Origin: JAFGHJ01 sp964606065
GTDB lineage: Bacteria; Hydrothermota; UBA3072
NCBI GenBank assembly: GCA_964606065.1
Contig: CAZSEX010000047.1
Location: forward strand, 1-11,314
DNA length: 11,314 bases
Direction: 5' to 3'
Under the pieces are notes generated by a model. The model worked only from the letters and a program-made list of their open reading frames with translations. It made no database searches and had not been told where the DNA came from. Position numbers and translations under genes: made by a program. This document shows positions 6,944 to 11,314 of this stretch, piece by piece; the first letter of the stretch is position 1; each line of letters opens with the position of its first letter.

Positions 6944-6971
6944 ATTATAATATTGTTTGATTGGTTGTCAA
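6944..6971 (-). promoter_or_regulatory. Consensus sigma70 promoter of the ptsN operon, near-leaderless
   Basis: On the minus strand TTGACA (6971-6966) and TATAAT (6949-6944) are exact consensus boxes separated by 16 bases. The expected start of transcription, near 6937, is about four bases before the ATG whose A is at 6933. This predicts a leaderless or almost leaderless message. Confidence 0.7.
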
Positions 6972-7082
6972 TACCTGTTTTTCAATCCTCGTTTCCCATT
7001 CCTGAAAATTATTTCCACAAAGATACAAAAAACCTACCATTGGGTTAACCTTCAGGGCTTCAAAACATCTGGTTATCAATAT

Positions 7083-7113
7083 GCTTGTACAGCTAAAGCT
7101 GTGCCCTACAAGC
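7083..7113. repeat. Two-stem palindrome, REP-like
   Basis: GCTTGTA (7083-7089) pairs with TACAAGC (7107-7113). Inside, CAGC (7090-7093) pairs with GCTG (7098-7101) around a four-base loop, leaving TGCCC as a bulge. The layout resembles repetitive extragenic palindromes. Without a second copy in the window, repetition is inferred. Confidence 0.5.
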
Positions 7114-7166
7114 GGAGTTGAGGGTTTTACAGCCTGATTTGAGTAAAAAGGAAGAAAAAATTTGGC

Positions 7167-7185
7167 GTTGGAGCTTGTCTCCAAC
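7167..7185. repeat. Hairpin GTTGGAG/CTCCAAC, REP-like
   Basis: A perfect 7-bp stem, GTTGGAG (7167-7173) and CTCCAAC (7179-7185), encloses the loop CTTGT. The flanks are AT-rich but there is no T-run typical of a terminator, and no gene ends here. Confidence 0.5.
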
Positions 7186-7237
7186 ATTCGCTGAAGGATA
7201 TAAAGAAAAATATATAAAACTAAAAATTAAAAACTTT

Positions 7238-7275
7238 GTGTTTTGGTAACTTCGTGGCTAATATTTTACAAAAAA
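7238..7275 (+). repeat. 21-bp dispersed word, copy 2, with extended right flank
   Basis: Positions 7238-7258 match the word at 5191-5211 in 18 of 21 bases. The extension CGTGGCTAAT followed by TTTTACAAAAA matches the partial copy at 10584-10606. Confidence 0.55.
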
Positions 7276-7336
7276 GTTGACCGGTAGTATAAACGTTATT
7301 TTAGGAAGCTTTAACCTAATTATAACTACTGTTAAA

Positions 7337-7400
7337 TTTAGGTCCGTTTAAAAAAAAATACACCTAAACCTTTTTAGTATTTTTGTAATCCTTAGGTTTA
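7337..7400 (+). other. Two overlapping, mutually exclusive inverted repeats upstream of glyQ
   Basis: TTTAGGT (7337-7343) can pair with ACCTAAA (7362-7368). TAAACCT (7365-7371) can pair with AGGTTTA (7394-7400). Both pairings use 7365-7368, so only one can form at a time. They lie upstream of the predicted glyQ promoter, so they could equally be operator half-sites or plain AT-rich repeats. Confidence 0.3.
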
Positions 7401-7504
7401 TAATACGCATATCTAAACGCTTGAATTGATCCCCGTATTTTTACTTATATATATCATAATAAAATACAATTTTTTTGCAAAGTCTTTTTAAAAGGATTTT
7501 TTAT

Positions 7505-7532
7505 TTGACAAATAAAAAAAAATATATATATT
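7505..7532 (+). promoter_or_regulatory. Predicted glyQS promoter
   Basis: TTGACA at 7505-7510 is followed after 16 bases by TATATT at 7527-7532. The spacer is almost all A and T. A start near 7539 would place the Shine-Dalgarno site at 7541 at the very 5' end of the message. Confidence 0.6.
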
Positions 7533-7540
7533 GTCCAGAG

Positions 7541-7556
7541 AAAGGAGATTAAAATA
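7541..7556 (+). promoter_or_regulatory. Shine-Dalgarno site that points to an ATA start codon
   Basis: AAAGGAG at 7541-7547 lies six bases before ATA at 7554-7556, ideal spacing for initiation. In this frame, the open stretch begins after TGA at 7506 and has no ATG, GTG or TTG until 7680. The site therefore decides the glyQ start. Confidence 0.65.
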
Positions 7557-8396
7557 GATTTTCAAACAGCCTATTTAAAATTACAGGAATTCTGGGCAAA
7601 AAAGGGTTGTACTATCGGTTTACCGTATACTTCTGAAGTCGGAGCCGGGACTTTCAATCCCCTGACGTTCTTCGGGGCATTGGGGAAGGATCCCTTGAGT
7701 GTTGCTTATATAGAAACTTCGAGACGGCCTAAAGACGGCAGGTACGCAGAGAACCCAAACCGCTTGCAACAGTTTCAACAGTATCAGGTAATTTTAAAAC
7801 CTCCTCCTGATAATGTGCAGGATCGATACCTTGAAAGTCTTGAATATCTTTCATTAAATATCAGCGAACATGATATTCGTTTTGTTGAAGATGATTGGGA
7901 ATCTCCGACACTCGGATCCTGGGGTCTTGGTTGGGAAGTCTGGTTGGATGGTCAGGAGATAACTCAGTTTACCTATTTTCAACAAGTAGGAGGCATAAAT
8001 CTCCAACCTGTTTGCGCGGAGTTAACTTATGGACTGGAAAGAATAGCCATTATCCTTTCCGGGGCAAATTCGGTTTTCGATTTACCGTGGTCGGATAATA
8101 AAAGCTGGAAGGATTTGAATAAGGAACACGAATATCAATTTTGCGTTTATAACTTCGACGAGGCAGATGTGGATTCGCTCTTTTATTACTTCGATAAATG
8201 TAAAAAAGAAGCCAAAAGATTAATCAATAAAAATTTACTTTATCCTGGGTATGATTTTGTTATAAAAGCTTCACATACATTTAATCTTCTCGATGCACGC
8301 GGAGCGCTTTCCGTTGAACAGAGAAATAATCACATACTCGAAATAAGAAAATTGGCAAATATGGCAGCTAAAAAATGGATAGAAATATACTCATAG
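7554..8396 (+). CDS. glyQ: Glycyl-tRNA synthetase alpha subunit, apparent ATA start
   Basis: GlyQ is the catalytic subunit of the bacterial alpha2-beta2 enzyme that charges tRNA-Gly with glycine in the cytoplasm. Read from 7554 it has 280 residues, against about 295-305 in E. coli and Bacillus. Conserved blocks are DFQTAYLKLQEFW (2-14), EVGAGT (28-33), SRRPKDGRYAENPNRLQ, HDIRFVEDDWESPTLG, GLGWEVWLDGQEITQFTYFQ and SHTFNLLDARGALS. The first conventional start codon in frame, TTG at 7680, would drop 42 residues including the first two blocks, so it is not the real start. The conserved N-terminus and the spaced Shine-Dalgarno site put initiation at the ATA. A sequence error or true ATG-to-ATA change is possible. 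The 3' end overlaps glyS by 22 bases. Confidence 0.93.
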   Translation: MDFQTAYLKLQEFWAKKGCTIGLPYTSEVGAGTFNPLTFFGALGKDPLSVAYIETSRRPKDGRYAENPNRLQQFQQYQVILKPPPDNVQDRYLESLEYLSLNISEHDIRFVEDDWESPTLGSWGLGWEVWLDGQEITQFTYFQQVGGINLQPVCAELTYGLERIAIILSGANSVFDLPWSDNKSWKDLNKEHEYQFCVYNFDEADVDSLFYYFDKCKKEAKRLINKNLLYPGYDFVIKASHTFNLLDARGALSVEQRNNHILEIRKLANMAAKKWIEIYS

Positions 8397-10432
8397 AAAT
8401 CGGTACGGAAGAAATTCCTGCGGGATATTTAGAGGACGCTGTTTCTTCTTTTAAAAGAAATTTAGAAACTTTATTGATTTCAAACAAAGTTAATTTTTCA
8501 GAAATAGAAATGCTTTATACACCGAGAAGGCTTTCTATTATTATAAAAAATATCGCTGAAAAACAGGAAAAAATTGTGAATAAAGTAAAAGGACCACCAG
8601 CGGCGTTTGCCTATAAAGATGGAAAGCCTACGAAAACGGCAAAAGGGTTCGCATCATCAAAAGGTATTTCTGTTAATTCCTTGAAAATCGAAAAAATAAA
8701 TGGAAAAGAATACGTAATTGCCGAAATAGAAAAAGAGATAAAAAATTCAGAAGAAATCATTAAAGAAAGTTTATCTTCTTTAATAAAAAGCATAGAATTC
8801 CCTAAAAAAATGCGCTGGGAGAAAAGTAACTTCCAATTCGCGAGACCAATAAGATGGCTCATAGCAATGATGGATGATAAACTTCTATCCTTTTCTGTTG
8901 CCGGTATTAAGAGCTCGCACTTTACTCGAGGTAATCGTTTAATTTCACCCGAAAAGATTAAGGTCGATCCTTCGAATTACAAAAAGAAACTAAAAGAATC
9001 ATATGTTATTGTGGACCATGAAGAAAGAAGAAAACTTCTAAAAAGTCTAATAGAGGAAGAAGCTAAGAAAATCAACGCTGAACCGATTTTTTCTCCCTAT
9101 CTTCTTGACGAAGTTTCGAATTTAATAGAATATCCTTTCGTGATTCTCGGTACCTTCGATAAGAAATTCCTCGATTTGCCTGATGAAGTAGTGGTTTCAG
9201 CTATGGAAACTCATCAGAGATATTTTCCGGTAAGGAAAAACTCAAAACTCATGCCGTATTTTATTTCAGCGATAAACAATAAACCGAATGAGGAAATAAT
9301 CAGGGGAAATGAAAAAGTCCTTACAGCGAGACTTGAAGACGCGAAGTTTTACTGGGAAGTAGACAGAAAAATTCCCATTAAGGAGAGAATACCAAAATTA
9401 TCGGGTATAATGTGGCATAAGAATCTGGGTAATTTGTTAGAAAGGACCGAACGACTCGAAAAATTAAGTAAATGGATAGGGGAAAATGTAGGTAAAGTCG
9501 ATATAAATGTTGTTAAGGAAGGAGCAAGACTTTCTAAAGTAGACCTTACTACTTTAATGATAAGAGACGGTAAGGAATTTACAAACCTTGAAGGATACAT
9601 TGGTTCCGAATACGGTAAAGCGGAAGGTTTATCGGAAGATATTTGTAAAGTCATAGAAGACCATTATAAACCAAGGAATGTGGAGGATGAACTTCCGCGT
9701 TCAAGAGAAGCGGCGATTGTTTCTATTGCAGATAGAATAGATCTTGTCGTAGGTAGTTTTTTAGCAGGAGAGAAGCCTACAGGTTCCAGAGACCCGTTCG
9801 GTTTGCGCCAGGCTATGAATGGGTTAATCAAAATCTTGCTGGAGTTTAAATTTTCTTTTTCACTGGAAGAATTGATTAAAAAAAATCTTGAATTGTTTAA
9901 AGTTAAAAAGTCTAAAAATGTATTTGAAGAAATTAAAAAATTTATCATAGAAAGAGTAGATGGGAATCTTCAAAGCAGAGCCATTAGATACGATATCGCT
10001 AACGCTGTTCTTTCTGAGAAATGGAACGATATTTATGACGCATATCTTGTCGCTAAAGCCATGATGAACATACGTGAAGATCACGAGGAGTTTGAAAAAC
10101 TTGTTATAGGACAAAAGAGAGTTTCTAATATCTTAGAAGGTAAAGATCCCGGCAAGGTAAATAAATCGCTTTTAAAAGAAAAAGAAGAAAAAGAATTATT
10201 CGAAAAGGCAAAGGAAACGGAACCTGTTTTAAGGGAATTAATAAAGAAAGGAGATTATACTGGAGGAATAAATAGATTAAAAAAAATAAGGTCTTATATA
10301 GATAACCTTTTCGATAATGTTCTGGTAATGACGGATAATGAAAAATTAAAGAATAACAGGTTGGCTCTCCTTTATTATGTGAGAAGTCTATTCCATCTTT
10401 TCTGTGATTTCGAAGAAATAGTGATAGATTAA
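8375..10432 (+). CDS. glyS: Glycyl-tRNA synthetase beta subunit
   Basis: The 685-residue protein is close to the E. coli GlyS length (689). It begins with the typical ILIEIGTEEIPAGYL, then YTPRRLSI and the KGPPAAFAYKDGKPTKTAKGFA block. The middle carries MRWEKSNFQFARPIRWL, MRIDGKEF-like MIRDGKEFTNLEG, and DPFGLRQA at 473-480. The C-terminal part has KRVSNIL (581-587) and an anticodon-binding helical domain ending RLALLYYVRSLFHLF. The beta subunit recognises tRNA-Gly, and the alpha subunit makes glycyl-adenylate. The ATG at 8375 lies inside glyQ, upstream of the glyQ stop codon, in another frame, so translation is probably coupled. No strong Shine-Dalgarno site precedes it. I see no truncation or frameshift, and its codon use is as AT-rich as that of glyQ. 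Confidence 0.97.
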   Translation: MDRNILIEIGTEEIPAGYLEDAVSSFKRNLETLLISNKVNFSEIEMLYTPRRLSIIIKNIAEKQEKIVNKVKGPPAAFAYKDGKPTKTAKGFASSKGISVNSLKIEKINGKEYVIAEIEKEIKNSEEIIKESLSSLIKSIEFPKKMRWEKSNFQFARPIRWLIAMMDDKLLSFSVAGIKSSHFTRGNRLISPEKIKVDPSNYKKKLKESYVIVDHEERRKLLKSLIEEEAKKINAEPIFSPYLLDEVSNLIEYPFVILGTFDKKFLDLPDEVVVSAMETHQRYFPVRKNSKLMPYFISAINNKPNEEIIRGNEKVLTARLEDAKFYWEVDRKIPIKERIPKLSGIMWHKNLGNLLERTERLEKLSKWIGENVGKVDINVVKEGARLSKVDLTTLMIRDGKEFTNLEGYIGSEYGKAEGLSEDICKVIEDHYKPRNVEDELPRSREAAIVSIADRIDLVVGSFLAGEKPTGSRDPFGLRQAMNGLIKILLEFKFSFSLEELIKKNLELFKVKKSKNVFEEIKKFIIERVDGNLQSRAIRYDIANAVLSEKWNDIYDAYLVAKAMMNIREDHEEFEKLVIGQKRVSNILEGKDPGKVNKSLLKEKEEKELFEKAKETEPVLRELIKKGDYTGGINRLKKIRSYIDNLFDNVLVMTDNEKLKNNRLALLYYVRSLFHLFCDFEEIVID

Positions 10433-10583
10433 AACTAAGCGATTATGCACCGCAAAGACGCCATTCATGTAATACGATTTATTATTCCATAGGGCAAGCA
10501 AAGAACACAGATAAAAACAAGAAAATTAATATAATCGATTGAATTCACCATCATCCCAAGAAAAGGGAAACAACACCAACTGC

Positions 10584-10606
10584 CGTGGCTAATTTTTTTA
10601 CAAAAA
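10584..10606 (+). repeat. Partial copy of the dispersed repeat flank
   Basis: CGTGGCTAAT followed by a T-run and ACAAAAAG matches the right part of the copy at 7253-7275 apart from small length differences in the T-run. Confidence 0.45.
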
Positions 10607-10643
10607 GACAAATTAATCGGCAGAACTACAAAGGAATACTTGC

Positions 10644-10672
10644 TTGACATAAAATAATTTTATGGTTAATAT
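10644..10672 (+). promoter_or_regulatory. Predicted promoter of the zincin gene
   Basis: TTGACA at 10644-10649 is followed after 17 bases by TAATAT at 10667-10672, a weaker -10 box matching four of six consensus positions. Transcription from near 10679 would carry the 21-bp repeat word in the leader. Confidence 0.5.
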
Positions 10673-10692
10673 AAATAGAATTTTTGTTCTTT

Positions 10693-10713
10693 GTGTCTTC
10701 ATGCCTTTGTGGC
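10693..10713 (+). repeat. 21-bp dispersed word, copy 3, in a gene leader
   Basis: It begins GTGTCTTCAT and ends CCTTTGTGGC, differing from the copy at 5191-5211 in three of 21 positions. It ends 13 bases before the zincin ATG, so it should be transcribed as part of the 5' leader. Confidence 0.6.
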
Positions 10714-10726
10714 AAAAAAAATAAAT

Positions 10727-11095
10727 ATGGAATTTGAAGAATTTGAAAGAGAAGTAAATAAAATCGCAAGAGATATACCCGAAGGATACAGGAAAATATT
10801 GCGGGATGAGGACATCGAGATTCTTTGCAGGGAAAATGTTCCAGCCGGTGTAAGGCATCAGTTTCCCGGGAAAATTGTATTTGGCTTGTTTTCCGGGATT
10901 TCTAAAAATAAAAAGAGGACTTTTTCAGTACAAACACAGCCTACAAGAATAGAAATTTACAAAGAAAGTTTTGAAAGAGTTTTTGGCAGTGAAATCACCG
11001 GAGAAATGAAAGAACACATTTACAGGACTTTAGTTCACGAAATAGCCCATTATTTCGGTTTTAACGAGGAAGAGGTAAGGGAGAGGGGATATTAG
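10727..11095 (+). CDS. Small zincin-type metallopeptidase family protein (PF06262 type)
   Basis: From the ATG at 10727 the protein has 122 residues, the normal size for this family of minimal zincins. The zinc-binding motif HEIAH is at 104-108, followed by YFGFNEEEVRERGY, where an acidic residue just after GFN (about 114-116) probably supplies the third ligand. The N-terminus EFEREVNKIARDIPEGYRKIL and a middle stretch QPTRIEIYKESFERVFG are also typical. It is probably cytoplasmic, and its physiological substrate is not established. An upstream in-frame TTG at 10691 would add 12 residues, but those are encoded by a dispersed repeat, so the ATG is preferred. No good Shine-Dalgarno site is seen before it. 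Confidence 0.88.
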   Translation: MEFEEFEREVNKIARDIPEGYRKILRDEDIEILCRENVPAGVRHQFPGKIVFGLFSGISKNKKRTFSVQTQPTRIEIYKESFERVFGSEITGEMKEHIYRTLVHEIAHYFGFNEEEVRERGY

Positions 11096-11314
11096 GCGGC
11101 AAGGCCGTTTAATCAGTTGAATAGCTGAATTGAAAAATAGCCGAATCATAAAAATACAATTTATGTTAACAAAAGATAAAGATAAGGTTACTTTTACGAT
11201 TATCGATTTATATTAAATTCAACAAAAAATATTAAATATGAGCGGTTAGTATTGGTATATATAGACTTTGTTATGGGTTAAAAAAATAGTTAGCAATATT
11301 AATCATATTAAATT
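11096..11314 (+). other. AT-rich tail of the window with an 8-bp-period repeat
   Basis: A small hairpin, CGGC (11097-11100) with GCCG (11104-11107) and a following TTT, lies right after the zincin stop codon and may be a weak terminator. Then AGTTGAAT (11115), AGCTGAAT (11123) and AGCCGAAT (11139) sit on an exact 8-base register with one degenerate unit between. The remaining bases to the end are very AT-rich, and I see no gene in them. Confidence 0.45.

Larger units (their letters stand above)
6972..7504. other. Long divergent spacer with REP-like palindromes
   Basis: The gap between the ptsN and glyQ promoters has no credible gene. An open frame on the minus strand across 6945-7187 looks like translated repeat sequence and covers the ptsN promoter. 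The spacer holds palindromes at 7043-7050 (GGTTAACC), 7083-7113 and 7167-7185, one copy of the 21-bp word at 7238, and paired inverted repeats at 7337-7400. From about 7280 on it is very AT-rich. I see no recognisable riboswitch or T-box. Confidence 0.6.
10433..10726 (+). other. Spacer with repeat words after glyS
   Basis: These 294 bases hold no credible gene. CACCGCAAAGACGCC at 10448-10462 and GCAAAGAACACAG near 10500 resemble the CCACAAAG words of other spacers. A partial copy of the repeat flank lies at 10584-10606, a promoter at 10644-10672, and a full 21-bp word at 10693-10713. No intrinsic terminator for glyQS was found. Confidence 0.6.

Noticed and set aside
6945..7187. An 80-codon open frame on the minus strand in the divergent spacer
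   Set aside because: It covers the ptsN promoter and the two palindromes, has no recognisable domain, and looks like translated repeat sequence.
7200..7553. A glycine T-box or glycine riboswitch before glyQS
   Set aside because: I could not find the conserved T-box word (TGGNACCGCG-like) or the glycine aptamer core. The sequence is mostly AT-rich.
7680..8396. GlyQ starting at TTG 7680
   Set aside because: This would remove 42 conserved residues of the catalytic subunit, and no Shine-Dalgarno site precedes this TTG.

Overview
The window looks like a piece of an AT-rich genome from an uncultured lineage of the FCB type (Bacteroidetes, Marinimicrobia, KSB1, Cloacimonetes and relatives). This placement is inference. 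It rests on the C-terminal NPNPFN...GVYICTLK...KKMLLIH sorting domain of the protein encoded at 3594-5165, which is typical of type IX secretion cargo in that superphylum, on the two-gene (alpha/beta) glycyl-tRNA synthetase, and on spacers filled with wordy, short-period dispersed repeats. I saw no rRNA, tRNA, CRISPR array, phage gene or transposase gene.

Left part (1-5165, + strand): an accessory region of three single genes. A 109-bp MITE-like element (21-129) is followed by a zinc-ribbon/TPR protein (316-1467), a lipoprotein with a DUF1593 nucleoside-hydrolase-like domain and a Sde182-type C-terminal domain (1663-3144), and a secreted CE15 glucuronoyl esterase with a sorting tail (3594-5165). 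The last two fit breakdown of plant cell-wall polysaccharide outside the cell. Each gene has its own promoter, and the three -35 regions share an extended motif, GTTGACAATGRT.

Middle part (5217-6933, - strand): a compact housekeeping-like operon in the order PTS EIIA (PtsN type), short C4 zinc-ribbon protein, alpha/beta hydrolase. It reads from a near-consensus promoter that leaves almost no 5' leader. It converges on the CE15 gene and diverges from glyQS.

Right part (7505-11095, + strand): glyQ and glyS overlap by 22 bases and encode the two subunits of tetrameric glycyl-tRNA synthetase. The glyQ reading frame has no ATG, GTG or TTG where the conserved protein begins. A well-spaced Shine-Dalgarno sequence points instead to an ATA codon at 7554. 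A small zincin-type metallopeptidase (10727-11095) follows with its own promoter.

The spacers are unusually long (449 bases at 3145-3593, 620 bases at 6934-7553). They carry short-period CCAC(A/G)AAG- or CAC(G/T)GATT-type repeats, a 21-bp word present three times, and several REP-like palindromes. The most interesting signals are the ATA start of glyQ, the shared extended promoter, the dispersed repeat family, and the visible mosaic make-up of the CE15 gene.
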